64,000 bases of DNA from Paenibacillus agilis (GCF_007786455.1 NZ_VNJK01000003.1:124001-188000), one strand, 5' to 3'. Shown: positions 8,370 through 17,439, counted from the first letter of the stretch. Made by a program: numbers and translations. The notes: generated by a model not told the origin, from the sequence alone.

Positions 8370-11300
8370 ATGAGGAGAATGCGAGTTCTGTTATCTGCGT
8401 TAATGGTCATTAGCTCATTATCATTATTTTCAACGCAAACACAAGCCGCACCAGCTATAAAAGTTTATATTGATGGGGAGTACTTATCTACGCCGCAGCC
8501 ACCTATTGTGGTAAACAGCAGAACGCTGCTGCCGCTCAAATCCGTATTTGAGGGGCTAAATGCAACGGTTCATTATGACGCTAAGACAAGAACGGTAACA
8601 TCAAGTAAAAGCGGTACAACTGTTGTATTAAAGCTAGGGTCTAAGACTGCAAAAGTTAATGGAAAGAATGTGACGATGGATGTACCTGCGCAGACGATAA
8701 GGAACAGAACGATGGTTCCTGTTCGATTTGTGAGCCAGTCATTCGGCGCACATGCTGATTATGAGCCGTACAGCAGAACGGTTCATATCTCGACTGCAGA
8801 TGGTTCTGGCAGCAATCCAGGCACACCGCAAAATCCAGACAATACGTCCTTCTCACCTGTACGAAATGTCAGAGCTGAGATTACAGGTAAGACTGGTGAT
8901 GCAAGCGACATTACGGTTCACTTCGACAAGTCTTCTACGGAAGCAAATGTGAAGAACTATCGTATTTTAGTTGTGAAGGATGGCAATTCGAGCAGTTTCA
9001 ACGAATCAAGAGCAAAGTCAGCATCGTACGGCAATTATACAGAAGTAAATACGCATGGAATCAATCAGTCTGTTAATTTGCCAGCAAGCTTGCGTGATGT
9101 TGATGGGGATGCTATCCGATCAGGTCAATCCTACAAAGTATATGTGTTGACGCAAGGTCTAAATCAAAAGTCAGGGCTGTCCTATGCTTCTTCTACGGTG
9201 AAGATTCCGGAAAGTGCAACGGGGATCACGGTTACCAATGTGAAGGCTACGGATGTGAGTGACTACGGAGATGGACGTGATCTATCGGTTAGCTTCTCTA
9301 GACCATACAATGATGACTTAGTATCCAATTATCGTGTAATGGTTGTTAAGACAAAGGACGCGCACCGCTTTGATCTCAATGCGGCCAATGCCGTTCCTAG
9401 TCAGCATTACAGTACAGTATATAAGAATGGATCGACGCTTACTGAGAAGCTGAATTCGACGGCTAAGGATACAGCGGGCGATTACATTCGCAATGGTGAA
9501 TCTTATACGGTGTTTGTATTGTCAGTAAGCAACAATTCTTATGCTTCACCTAACAAGTTGTCTACTGGATCTGTAGTTACACTGGAAAGCGCATCTGGGC
9601 TGCCAGTCATTACTAAGGTTGAAGATGTGAGTAATTATGGAGACGGGCGTGACTTAGAAGTAAGCTTTAATCGTGCTGATGATGAGTCTAACGTCAGCCA
9701 ATATCGTGTCTTCGTCGTTAAGGCAAGAAACGCGAGCAATTTCAATCTTGCGGAGGCAGGTAAAGTATCTTCTGGTAGATATACAGAAGTAAGTAAAAAC
9801 GGCTACTATAACTATAAAGTGAACCTTTCTTCTAGTGGGAGAGATGTGGACGGATCATACCTTCGTAATGGGGAAAGCTATCAAGTGTTTGTCATGGCGG
9901 TGTCTTGGAATAAGGACAGATTGTCTGCACCTTCTCCAGCTATGACGTTGTCGGACAATAATCATTCCAATGCTCCAACTAACGTGACTGTAAGAGATGT
10001 TAATGATTATCAAGATGGCAGAGACTTATCGGTTTCTTTCAATAAGGCATGGGATGAATCCATCTTCCATCATTACCGCATTTTTGTTGTGAAGGCGTCA
10101 CAAGTAAACAACTTCAATCTGTACCAGGCTAATAATGTGAACTCTAGCAACTACACGTATGTAAACAAGACAGGAAGCAATATTAGTCAAATATTGACGT
10201 CATCTACACGGGATGTTGATGGTGTACCGATTAAAAGCGGAGAGAGTTACAGAGTATTTGTCATGGCAGTACACAGTAATCATCAGTACAATGTTTTGTC
10301 CCCTGCATCCGATGCCATTACGTTGTCAGGCAATTCGATTGCCCAAGCGGCTACGAATGTAGTTGTACGTGATATTAGTGACTTCAATGATGGACGTGAC
10401 GTACAGGTATCATTCAACCGTGTCGCAGATGAAAAAAGCATCAATCATTATCGTGTTCTCTTTGTCAAAGCACATCAAGCTAGCAACTTTACGTTGGCTC
10501 AGGCGAACAATGTAAGTTCTGCTAACCAAGCTTATGTTAGCAAGACTGGAAATCATATTAACCAAGCGATGCTTCCTGATATGAAAGATATCGATGGCGC
10601 TCCTCTTCGAAGCGGTGAGCGTTACCGGGTTTATGTACTATCCGTTGGCTTGTATGGTAATATTCTGTCTCTTCCTTCTGGCGAGTTCACGTTGTCCGGG
10701 ACTCATAATACGAGTGCTGTAACGAATGTAACGGCGCAAGTTGTGAACCAACAAGTATCGAATCGCAAAATTGATATTAGCTACATTACGAACGGCAATG
10801 AGTCGAATGTGAAGGAATATCGTATTCTACTCGTTCGCGCCGATCAAGCTCATGTTATGAATGTATCGACTGCTATGAGTGCCTCTGAGTCCAATTTCAC
10901 ACGAGTCGCCAAGCAGGGCGTATATGTTAGACAGCAAATTACAGAGTCAGCTAAAGATATGTTAGGAAATCCGTTGGTAAAAGGGGTCGCATACCGTGCA
11001 TACGTGCTAACCGTTTCCAACCATAATCCATATCAAACAAGTGCACTTTCTAACGGTTCAGCGGAGTTCACGTTGTCGGATCACACTGTGCCTGTAGTTA
11101 GTTATATAGCTGCATATTCAGATGGAAATGGATATAGCTTCAAGTCTGTATTTGAAAAACCTGCAAACTCCAGTCAAGTAGCTTATTATGCAGTGATGGT
11201 CGTACCAACATACGCTGCAGGCAACTTTACGTTGGAGCAAGCTAACCAAGTTCATTCCAACCGTTATAAATTCTCAAGCGGAAGCGGAGACAACACAATT

Positions 11301-11444
11301 ACTTGGTCAACTAATGATGTAGATATTTATGGAGGCTCTATTCAAAAAGGCGTGCCATATAAGGTATTCGTGCTATCCATTTCTAACGGTGCTAACGGAA
11401 CAGGCAATGCTTTGTCCACTGGCTCGAATGAAATTGTATTGTAA
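8370..11444 (+). CDS. Secreted stalk protein: copper amine oxidase N domain plus seven tandem repeats
   Basis: A 1024-aa exported protein. Residues 1-27 are a signal peptide (cut near QTQA-AP). Residues 30-142 match the copper-amine-oxidase-like N-terminal domain, with duplicated NSRTLLPLKSVFE and RNRTMVPVRFVSQSFG units, a surface domain common in Paenibacillus that does not by itself imply catalysis. From residue 162 to the end are seven repeats of 117-126 aa, each predicted beta-rich and fibronectin-III-like, with the pattern DYGDGRDLSVSF, YRVFVVKA, RDVDG and SGESYRVFVM. There is no LPXTG motif, SLH domain or membrane anchor. RBS AGGAGG lies 8 nt before ATG 8370. It is monocistronic. It is likely a wall-associated or released adhesin or matrix protein. 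Confidence 0.85.
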   Translation: MRRMRVLLSALMVISSLSLFSTQTQAAPAIKVYIDGEYLSTPQPPIVVNSRTLLPLKSVFEGLNATVHYDAKTRTVTSSKSGTTVVLKLGSKTAKVNGKNVTMDVPAQTIRNRTMVPVRFVSQSFGAHADYEPYSRTVHISTADGSGSNPGTPQNPDNTSFSPVRNVRAEITGKTGDASDITVHFDKSSTEANVKNYRILVVKDGNSSSFNESRAKSASYGNYTEVNTHGINQSVNLPASLRDVDGDAIRSGQSYKVYVLTQGLNQKSGLSYASSTVKIPESATGITVTNVKATDVSDYGDGRDLSVSFSRPYNDDLVSNYRVMVVKTKDAHRFDLNAANAVPSQHYSTVYKNGSTLTEKLNSTAKDTAGDYIRNGESYTVFVLSVSNNSYASPNKLSTGSVVTLESASGLPVITKVEDVSNYGDGRDLEVSFNRADDESNVSQYRVFVVKARNASNFNLAEAGKVSSGRYTEVSKNGYYNYKVNLSSSGRDVDGSYLRNGESYQVFVMAVSWNKDRLSAPSPAMTLSDNNHSNAPTNVTVRDVNDYQDGRDLSVSFNKAWDESIFHHYRIFVVKASQVNNFNLYQANNVNSSNYTYVNKTGSNISQILTSSTRDVDGVPIKSGESYRVFVMAVHSNHQYNVLSPASDAITLSGNSIAQAATNVVVRDISDFNDGRDVQVSFNRVADEKSINHYRVLFVKAHQASNFTLAQANNVSSANQAYVSKTGNHINQAMLPDMKDIDGAPLRSGERYRVYVLSVGLYGNILSLPSGEFTLSGTHNTSAVTNVTAQVVNQQVSNRKIDISYITNGNESNVKEYRILLVRADQAHVMNVSTAMSASESNFTRVAKQGVYVRQQITESAKDMLGNPLVKGVAYRAYVLTVSNHNPYQTSALSNGSAEFTLSDHTVPVVSYIAAYSDGNGYSFKSVFEKPANSSQVAYYAVMVVPTYAAGNFTLEQANQVHSNRYKFSSGSGDNTITWSTNDVDIYGGSIQKGVPYKVFVLSISNGANGTGNALSTGSNEIVL
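8853..11441 (+). repeat. Seven in-frame tandem repeats of about 370 bp inside the stalk protein
   Basis: Units begin at about 8853, 9225, 9600, 9966, 10344, 10713 and 11091. Units 2 to 5 are closest, sharing the D-G-R-D strand and the RDVDG...SGESYRVFVM block. Units 1, 6 and 7 are more divergent, and unit 7 has lost the DGRD motif. The repeats are old at DNA level, with no long identical stretches. Confidence 0.85.
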
Positions 11445-11449
11445 GTAAT

Positions 11450-11500
11450 AAAGGGGCTCTCTTACCGTCGTAGATGACGGATAGGAGAGCCCCTTTTATG
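11450..11500. terminator. Terminator between the stalk protein and copD
   Basis: AAAGGGGCTCTC pairs with GGAGAGCCCCTTTT around an inner CCGTC/GACGG stem. A and T runs flank both sides, so it can serve both convergent transcripts. Confidence 0.85.
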
Positions 11501-11579
11501 TGTTCCCTTAAGTTAGTCAAGCTTTCATGGTGTGTTGTAAGCCATACATAGTAGTATGCAAGCATTAATTTATACATAG

Positions 11580-12668
11580 TTACACTGCTGCAGGTACGAT
11601 CGATATTAGGACGGCTATAAATACCGTAATAACAGCTAAACCACCTATCGTAGTGAATACAAATGGGGAGTGCTTCTTGCGATAGGCCATGACCATCAGA
11701 GCAGCAAATAGCATAGCAATGAAGCTCAACAATATCGTGTAGCTGTTGAAGGCTAAGTCCACTCGCCAGTTGATGCTCCAACTCCCTTGATGAAGCAGTG
11801 CAAACCATTGTGATACACCATCAGTTTGGAGTACTTGTGTTACATCACGGGGCGAAGCGGAATGCGTCATAAATGCGGTTACTAGCAAAATGACTACAAC
11901 GATAGTTGTTTCGGCGCGCAGCCACTTGATATGCATGCTCTTTCTAAGTAAAAATCCATTGATGAATGCCAGGCTTATCAATACAGCATATAAGAGATGC
12001 TTCAGCAATAAAGCTTGTCCGTAAGGCAGCAGCCAAGAATCCCAATAAGCAGGTGTGATATATTCCATTAGCATTAGACCCGCAGCTGTAATGGCAGTCA
12101 TACAGCCGATTGCCAGTGGCGAGTACCAGTTCAAGAACGCACTCCAGCGTATTTCACCGGTAGAGACAGAGAACCAGCTAACTACCAGTAAAATACCGAA
12201 CCATAGGCAGACACCAGCAAAATGAATCCAATGGGCAATCAGTCCGCCTATCGCATCCACAGATGAAGCGTGACTTGTCCAAGCGATAAGCACACTTAGC
12301 AGCAAGCTCCATACGAATCCTGTAATTGCTGCTTCTTTAGAAGCTTTTACATCGATAAGCTGAATAAATACCGCTAACAGTACCGCTGCCAAGCAAAGTG
12401 TCAGCCATTGAATCCCCATATCGGAAGTTAGAATAAAGCGGAATAGTGAGAATGATTGCCCCGACTGCTCCGCAATAAACGTTACGATGGGGATAAGGGG
12501 TACAAATGATAACAGCGCTATTAATAAGCTGCTACCCGTTAACAGATGAGCAGGTAATGTATAAGCCGGACGTATGCGCTCAGGGATTGAATATAGAAAT
12601 AATCCGCCAATTAAGATAGCGAAGCATACGTATAAAGCAGCTTCGGTAATGGTTAGCAAGCCGATCAT
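11580..12668 (-). CDS. CopD family copper resistance/import membrane protein
   Basis: A 362-aa integral membrane protein with about eight to nine spans, matching CopD (the C-terminal half of Bacillus YcnJ). His-containing segments inside spans, such as WTSHASSVDAIGG, IAHWIHFAGVCLWFG and LLLKHLLYAV, are the expected heme/copper-site region. It is thought to move copper across the membrane with CopC as the periplasmic or extracellular carrier. Its start codon overlaps the stop of the upstream copC gene by 4 nt (ATGA), so the two are translationally coupled. Confidence 0.88.
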   Translation of the reverse strand: MIGLLTITEAALYVCFAILIGGLFLYSIPERIRPAYTLPAHLLTGSSLLIALLSFVPLIPIVTFIAEQSGQSFSLFRFILTSDMGIQWLTLCLAAVLLAVFIQLIDVKASKEAAITGFVWSLLLSVLIAWTSHASSVDAIGGLIAHWIHFAGVCLWFGILLVVSWFSVSTGEIRWSAFLNWYSPLAIGCMTAITAAGLMLMEYITPAYWDSWLLPYGQALLLKHLLYAVLISLAFINGFLLRKSMHIKWLRAETTIVVVILLVTAFMTHSASPRDVTQVLQTDGVSQWFALLHQGSWSINWRVDLAFNSYTILLSFIAMLFAALMVMAYRKKHSPFVFTTIGGLAVITVFIAVLISIVPAAV

Positions 12669-13285
12669 GAATTAACGTCTTTCTTCTTCATAATAAAGAA
12701 CAATACGATTAAAGCGATCCCGAGTACAACGACGATAATAGGGAGCAAAAGACTGTCACCGTTAAGTTTGGACGTACTCTGTTGTCCGTCTACAGATTCA
12801 GCAGCTTCTTTTGTCGACGTCGGGTCCTTTTGCACAGCGGAGTCTTCGGATGCTGCATTATTGTTTGGACTAACCGTTGCTCCTGGTTGGTTATTATCTT
12901 TGTTAGCCACTGCTTGTTCATTTTGTACAGTAAATTGGTAATTGCCATGAATAAGATGCCCATCGGCTCCGATGATGGACCAGTTTACTGCTATTTTTCC
13001 ATTAGGTAATGGAGCTGCTGTCGTACCTCTTAAAGTTGCTCCGTCAATTTGGATCGTATCTAAAGCAATTGCTTGTCCAGCTTCATTTTTAAGTGTAAAC
13101 TTGCTTCCTTCGAGGATGTCTGTATTAAAGGTTAATTCAAGTGCTTTGACATCTTCCTTCACGACTGCATCTATGGCAGGAATCGACTCCGTAAGATTAC
13201 TATGCGCCCATACTTGAGTAGGGAGTAAAATAAGGTAGAGGCTTAGTATACATGCAAAAAACTTTCTCATCTGTCTATGCATCCT
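12665..13285 (-). CDS. CopC domain copper-binding protein, membrane-anchored
   Basis: A secreted CopC-like protein. A signal peptide ends at VWAHS, leaving the N-terminal His that helps bind Cu(II). A CopC beta-sandwich (about 95 aa) ends with GADGHLIHGNYQFTV, where the second histidines sit. A Ser/Thr/Asn-rich linker and one C-terminal span (LLLPIIVVVLGIALIVLFF) follow, with KKKD on the cytosolic side. ATG 13285 has AAGGAAAGG directly before it. ATG 13303, in frame upstream, has no visible site. It is co-transcribed with copD. Confidence 0.88.
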   Translation of the reverse strand, partial: RMHRQMRKFFACILSLYLILLPTQVWAHSNLTESIPAIDAVVKEDVKALELTFNTDILEGSKFTLKNEAGQAIALDTIQIDGATLRGTTAAPLPNGKIAVNWSIIGADGHLIHGNYQFTVQNEQAVANKDNNQPGATVSPNNNAASEDSAVQKDPTSTKEAAESVDGQQSTSKLNGDSLLLPIIVVVLGIALIVLFFIMKKKDVNS

Positions 13286-13546
13286 TTCCTTGTGTGTAGT
13301 CATGTTGTACCAATTAAGCTTGCTGGGAACTCATTTATCTTAACGAAAAATAGATAGGATGAATACCCTTTTCGCATTAGTCCTATCCGAATAAAGGAAA
13401 TGTTGTGACAGCCTATTCACATTCATATAGAGGCGATGTATGGTTGGATTCCTTAGTGCCGAACAACTATGTATGCATGGAGGTTTACGTGTGGTAAGGT
13501 AAGGCGATAAGAAGTAAGGAGTACCATTAACGGAAGGGGAATCAGT

Positions 13547-14191
13547 GTGGCTAAGCAGAAGTATTACGTCGTGTGGGTAGGGAATACTCCGGGCATTTAT
13601 ACGAGCTGGAATGAATGTCGAGTACAAGTTGAGGCATTTAAAGATGCCAAATATAAATCATTTACGTCCAAAGAAGAGGCAGCACAAGCTTATAAAGATG
13701 GATGGACTCGTCACTACGGAAAGAGCAGCACACAGGCATCAGAAAAGGGGCGGTCGGCTGCTTCATCTGCAAATACGACAGCCGTAATTGATTATAATAG
13801 TATCTCTGTAGACGTTGGTACGAAAGGAAATCCGGGTCCGATTGAATATAGGGGTGTTGATACGAAGACAGGGGAAGTCATATTTGCCCACGGTCCAGTT
13901 CAGAACGGAACGAACAATTTGGGGGAATTTTTAGCGATTGTTCATTCATTGGCATACTTGAAGAAACAGGGCAGCAACAAGACGGTATACAGTGATTCTC
14001 AAACTGCGTTGAAGTGGGTGCGTGAGAAAAAGGTAGCTACAACACTGGAGCGGAATGAATCAACGAAGGAAGTATGGACATTGGTAGATCGAGCGTTGCA
14101 GTGGCTGCAAGCGAATAGCTATGATAACAAGCTGCTTAAGTGGCAGACTCAGCAGTGGGGCGAGATTAAAGCGGATTACGGTAGGAAATAA
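13547..14191 (+). CDS. RNase H with N-terminal viroplasmin domain
   Basis: A ribonuclease HI-type enzyme that cleaves RNA in RNA-DNA hybrids. Residues 4-50 (YYVVWVGNTPGIYTSWNEC) form the caulimovirus viroplasmin / RNase H1 N-terminal hybrid-binding domain, joined by a Ser-rich linker to a catalytic domain from about residue 80. All four acidic residues are present: D89 in SVDVGTKGNPGP, E127 in NNLGEFLAI, D150 in YSDSQTALKW and D210 in KADYGRK. The start is GTG 13547 with AAGGGG upstream. It is a single gene ending at a terminator. Confidence 0.92.
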   Translation: MAKQKYYVVWVGNTPGIYTSWNECRVQVEAFKDAKYKSFTSKEEAAQAYKDGWTRHYGKSSTQASEKGRSAASSANTTAVIDYNSISVDVGTKGNPGPIEYRGVDTKTGEVIFAHGPVQNGTNNLGEFLAIVHSLAYLKKQGSNKTVYSDSQTALKWVREKKVATTLERNESTKEVWTLVDRALQWLQANSYDNKLLKWQTQQWGEIKADYGRK

Positions 14192-14200
14192 CAAAGGAAC

Positions 14201-14237
14201 AAAAAAACACGGATCATAGTGATCGGTGTTTTTTTGT
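14201..14237. terminator. Terminator between the RNase H and CHRD genes
   Basis: AAAAAAACACGGATCA pairs with TGATCGGTGTTTTTTT around a short loop. It is symmetric, with runs on both sides, and lies between convergent genes. Confidence 0.85.
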
Positions 14238-14249
14238 TGAGATAAGCAT

Positions 14250-14669
14250 TTAACGCCGGAGTTGTCCGCGTATTTCTCCATTTGGATGCTTTAGCGTGCT
14301 AACGTCAACGTAAGCATTGCCGCTTCTGATTTCAGCGACTAAGTCTGCAATCGTTCTGCCAGCTAAAGGCCCGACTAGATCGTTGCTTGTTAATACGCCA
14401 GTAACGAAGCCTTTTTTAACTGATATAGGGAACTTGGTTGTGCCGAATAAAAACGCGACAATAGGTCCGGTAGCTCCTTTTCTTCCAAGATGAATATGTG
14501 CTTGAAGTACTTTGGAAATATTACGGACGGCAAGTTTAAATCTGATTTGCGTTCCGTTATTTATCACTTTAAGTACTGCAATTCCTGCTGCTTTCGTTTT
14601 GACTGGTGGAACTTCGTTACGACCTCTTAGGACAGCCTTAAAAGGTTTCGCATGTTTTAAATTGCCGAT
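14250..14669 (-). CDS. CHRD domain protein with a non-canonical start
   Basis: A CHRD-domain protein. The domain is known from chordin and from many bacterial secreted or spore-surface proteins, with no defined activity. The frame contains the full domain: FKAVLRGRNEVPPVKTKAAG, LQAHIHLGRKGATGPIVAFLF and NPHGEIRGQL-type ending (HPNGEIRGQL). No ATG, GTG or TTG lies in frame before the domain. The only one, GTG 14567, would delete its first third. GAAGGGAG at 14679-14686 lies 9 nt before an in-frame ATC at 14667-14669, giving an N-terminus xGNLKHAKPFKAV, as expected of the family. Either ATC initiates or the start codon is mutated. Confidence 0.6.
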   Translation of the reverse strand: MGNLKHAKPFKAVLRGRNEVPPVKTKAAGIAVLKVINNGTQIRFKLAVRNISKVLQAHIHLGRKGATGPIVAFLFGTTKFPISVKKGFVTGVLTSNDLVGPLAGRTIADLVAEIRSGNAYVDVSTLKHPNGEIRGQLRR

Positions 14670-14885
14670 GAGTATCCACTCCCTTCATGTGAAGTTGATT
14701 TACCTTATTCGGCAGTAAGGCAATACGGTTGTGTTCCTGACCAGAGGAGGGAAATAAATTTAGAAAAGCCGTCAAGTTTATCTAAACGTGCGCATATGAT
14801 ATCAGTAGTGGCTTCCATTCACATCGTTTACTTACCTTCAAAAAATCGCCTGCTACAAAGGATGTTGGAAAAATTTTTTTCCGCT

Positions 14886-14916
14886 GTGAAAGATTTGCGC
14901 TCAAATGTGTTATAAT
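14886..14916 (+). promoter_or_regulatory. Extended -10 promoter for ydjO
   Basis: TGTTATAAT at 14908-14916 is a perfect extended -10 box with only a weak -35. The start codon is about 95 nt further on, leaving a long leader. Confidence 0.6.
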
Positions 14917-14945
14917 ACAATTATCGAAGTTATTGCACGCTGAAG

Positions 14946-14978
14946 TAAGTGCCCCGAACATAGCGTTTGGGGCACTTA
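14946..14978 (+). promoter_or_regulatory. Leader hairpin upstream of ydjO
   Basis: A perfect 10-bp inverted repeat, TAAGTGCCCC at 14946-14955 and GGGGCACTTA at 14969-14978, with a 13-nt loop, lies in the leader. No T run follows, so it is not a typical terminator. Structured leaders are common in cold-induced mRNAs, but a role here is inferred. Confidence 0.5.
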
Positions 14979-15019
14979 TTGTATCGCATGTGAATCTTGA
15001 AAAGAAAGAGGGATGGTTC

Positions 15020-15232
15020 ATGTATAATTCACGTAAGAAGCCTCAAGATGACATTCCTGAAGAAATCACATCCATATGGGCTTGTACAAGCGAGGACTGT
15101 AAAGGTTGGATGAGAGATAACTTCGTTTTCTCATCTGAGCCAACGTGTGTTCAGTGCAACTCGCCAATGGTTAAGAGCGAAAGAAAGCTGGCCGTGCTTG
15201 TTAATACAAGTCCAAGTCAGACAAAGAAATAA
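15020..15232 (+). CDS. ydjO: YdjO-like cold-inducible small zinc-ribbon protein
   Basis: A 70-aa protein with a single zinc-ribbon-like module: IWACTSEDCKGWMRDNF, then PTCVQCNSPMVK, giving C22, C27, C43 and C46. This and the RKLAVLVN tail match the YdjO family, annotated as cold-inducible in Bacillus. ATG 15020 is chosen over an upstream in-frame ATG because the upstream part covers the leader hairpin. The gene is alone between a long leader and a strong terminator. The molecular role is unknown. Confidence 0.82.
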   Translation: MYNSRKKPQDDIPEEITSIWACTSEDCKGWMRDNFVFSSEPTCVQCNSPMVKSERKLAVLVNTSPSQTKK

Positions 15233-15246
15233 ATGATGAGGCAAGT

Positions 15247-15276
15247 CAAAAACCACCCTATGGGTGGTTTTTTTCT
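15247..15276 (+). terminator. Terminator of ydjO
   Basis: AAAACCACCC and GGGTGGTTTT form a tight hairpin with a 3-nt loop and are followed by more T. Confidence 0.88.
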
Positions 15277-15487
15277 TGGATGAGTAAAGGGGTATTTGTA
15301 TGCTTTCTAGAGGCTTATAACGAGATTATGAATGGTAGTGGACTAGAAAGGTGACAAAGTGGAGCGGAAAAATAAGTATAAAACAATTGACATTCCGTTA
15401 TTTTATAAAATATGATTATTCTGGAAGGTTAATTGGCCAATAAACTTCTAATCATCTGCCAATTTAAAAGGTGTAGGAGGAAGAAGT

Positions 15488-16204
15488 GTGAAATTAAATA
15501 AGTTCATGTTACTCGCTTTATGCGCAATCATGCTGTTTGTAATACCTATTCAAGCGGGTGCAAGCTCTAATGAGCAGCAGTTGGATCAAATTATATCTCT
15601 TCATGGAAATGGTTTAACGAAAGAGGAATTGAAGCAATCGATTGAGGAATTATCCAATCAAACTGGTCTTTCTAAGCAACAAATTACGGCACAAATTCAA
15701 AATGAGCTTCTGGATCAACCAGAGGAAATCATTGCTTACGGTACCCCAGTTGAAGGTGGAACCATACAACTTGATTCAAGCGAAAAGGGAAATTTATTTT
15801 ATCAACCTGCCTCGTTCGCTGGAGTTGAGCATGGTCACGTCGGATTGTATTATACTCCAAGCACTATCGTTGAATCCTCAAGCCCTAAATATGGCGTTAT
15901 CCTCGCTGCTGTAGCTGACCGCAAAGTAAAGAGCGGAGCGCGCATTTTGAAAGTGAAATCCACCTCAGTCGCTCAAAACCACAGTGCAACAGAATGGGCA
16001 AAATCAAAAGTTGGTTATGCTTATGACATCAAATTTTTTGACAATCGCTTCTGCAACACAAACTCTTACAACTGTTCCCAACTCGTATGGTGTGCATTTA
16101 AACAAGTAGCTAATATCGACTTAGATAAAAACGGAGGCTGGGGCGTTTATCCGAAAGATATCCGTGATTCCAGTCTGATTACGACTCTAAAATCGTACAA
16201 CTAA
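15488..16204 (+). CDS. Secreted permuted NlpC/P60 (YiiX/YycO-like) hydrolase
   Basis: A 238-aa exported protein with a signal peptide (residues 1-25, cut near AGA-SS) and a helical pro-region (about 30-80, LTKEELKQSIEELSNQTG). Its papain-like hydrolase domain has circularly permuted order: the His motif HGHVGLYY (H117) comes first and the Cys motif YNCSQLVWCAF (C196) after. This layout is typical of the YiiX/YebB/YycO branch. Family members may act on peptides, amides or lipids at the wall. The start is GTG 15488, with AGGAGGAAG upstream. A lipoprotein gene follows 90 nt later. Confidence 0.82.
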   Translation: MKLNKFMLLALCAIMLFVIPIQAGASSNEQQLDQIISLHGNGLTKEELKQSIEELSNQTGLSKQQITAQIQNELLDQPEEIIAYGTPVEGGTIQLDSSEKGNLFYQPASFAGVEHGHVGLYYTPSTIVESSSPKYGVILAAVADRKVKSGARILKVKSTSVAQNHSATEWAKSKVGYAYDIKFFDNRFCNTNSYNCSQLVWCAFKQVANIDLDKNGGWGVYPKDIRDSSLITTLKSYN

Positions 16205-16240
16205 TTATTGGTGTACGAACATAGGCACGAGTGATTGAAA

Positions 16241-16281
16241 TAGAGGTTCAGCACTGACTGGACCTCTAAATCTATGTTTTT
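16241..16281 (+). terminator. Possible weak terminator
   Basis: TAGAGGTTCAG at 16241-16251 pairs with CTGGACCTCTA at 16258-16268 (one G-T pair). A run of five T starts about 8 nt later, so termination may be partial, with some read-through into the lipoprotein gene. Confidence 0.5.
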
Positions 16282-16293
16282 GGGAGAATACAT

Positions 16294-17439
16294 ATGAAAC
16301 TAGTATTCGCATTAGCAGTGATGTTTCTAATGTCATCTTGTACAAGCTCTAGTTCGGGTGAAAAAGAAAAGCTTAAAGGTACTAGTCCACACGCTGTCGT
16401 CTATTATTCTACAGATCTGCCCAATGAGCGTATTGGTGATGGATTAAGTTACTTGTTCCTTATTGATCGGGAAGGTAAGCTTACCAAAATTAAAAAAAGG
16501 GGGTTGGAGTTAAACTCCATCATACCGTTTGGTCAATTGCTGCTGCTGAATCAGAAGGAACAATTGCTAACGATTCAGAAAGACGGCAATATCCAGTCGG
16601 CGTCCTATAAGAAAGATTGTACGGTACCAGCTGGCTATGGGCAGTCGTCAGGAAAGCTGTATGACGGTAAGTTGTATTACTCCATTTTCAATGGCCGATT
16701 CAGCGAAGATATGAAGTACTACATTTCCAAAATACGCTGGGGAACGGAGTCGCAGCATTACTGCCAAGACATTAAAGCCTATATCGAAACAACAGGAGAT
16801 GATGGGAATCATATTTATTTTCTTTCCTCGGATATTGCTGACCCCGCAAAGAAGTCATTTCATAAACTATCCATTCAAGGCGCACGCATGACACACCATC
16901 AATCCTTTTTAGAGAAAAGCCAGGCAAAAGGACGATTTATGTTCACGAAGCTGGTTGAGCACGGCAATGATATGATAGGTATTTACGCTGACTTAGTTGG
17001 CAATAAGGTAGAGTTGAATCTTATGCAGATTCATAAAGACAATAAAGTCCCATTTAAGAAACATCCTCTTATTCAGTACGAAGGCGATAATTCACATTAT
17101 TACTTCTTTAATAAAGACAGTATGTATGTTCATAACGAGCAGGTTTACTTCGTGGATGGATATGGTGATGTGTACGTGTATCATTTGCAACAGAAGAAGC
17201 TGGAGAAGAAGTTCCATCTGAAAGATTATAAGCGTGAATCACGTTTGCAAGATGAAATGGTTTATTTCCGCAACGGCCATCTATACTTTTATCGATTTAA
17301 TGAAAAGGTGAAGTCACATCAGATTGAAACCTATAATTTGCAGGGTGATCTCAAAACCACGCTGTTATTACCCGATCTGAAAAAAGAGTTAGGAAGAGAC
17401 TCTGTATTTTTATATGATTTTAAAGTTGTTCGTCCTTGA
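16294..17439 (+). CDS. Lipoprotein, beta-propeller-like, unknown function
   Basis: A 381-aa lipoprotein. The first 16 residues form a short signal ending in the lipobox LMSSC (acylated C16). The mature part has regularly spaced aromatic strands such as YLFLIDREGKLTKI, GKLYYSIFNG, HIYFLSSD and VYFVDGYGDVYVY, suggesting a six- or seven-bladed propeller. There are no catalytic motifs. GGGAG lies before ATG 16294. It may be transcribed partly from the preceding hydrolase gene. The family is not recognised. Confidence 0.65.
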   Translation: MKLVFALAVMFLMSSCTSSSSGEKEKLKGTSPHAVVYYSTDLPNERIGDGLSYLFLIDREGKLTKIKKRGLELNSIIPFGQLLLLNQKEQLLTIQKDGNIQSASYKKDCTVPAGYGQSSGKLYDGKLYYSIFNGRFSEDMKYYISKIRWGTESQHYCQDIKAYIETTGDDGNHIYFLSSDIADPAKKSFHKLSIQGARMTHHQSFLEKSQAKGRFMFTKLVEHGNDMIGIYADLVGNKVELNLMQIHKDNKVPFKKHPLIQYEGDNSHYYFFNKDSMYVHNEQVYFVDGYGDVYVYHLQQKKLEKKFHLKDYKRESRLQDEMVYFRNGHLYFYRFNEKVKSHQIETYNLQGDLKTTLLLPDLKKELGRDSVFLYDFKVVRP

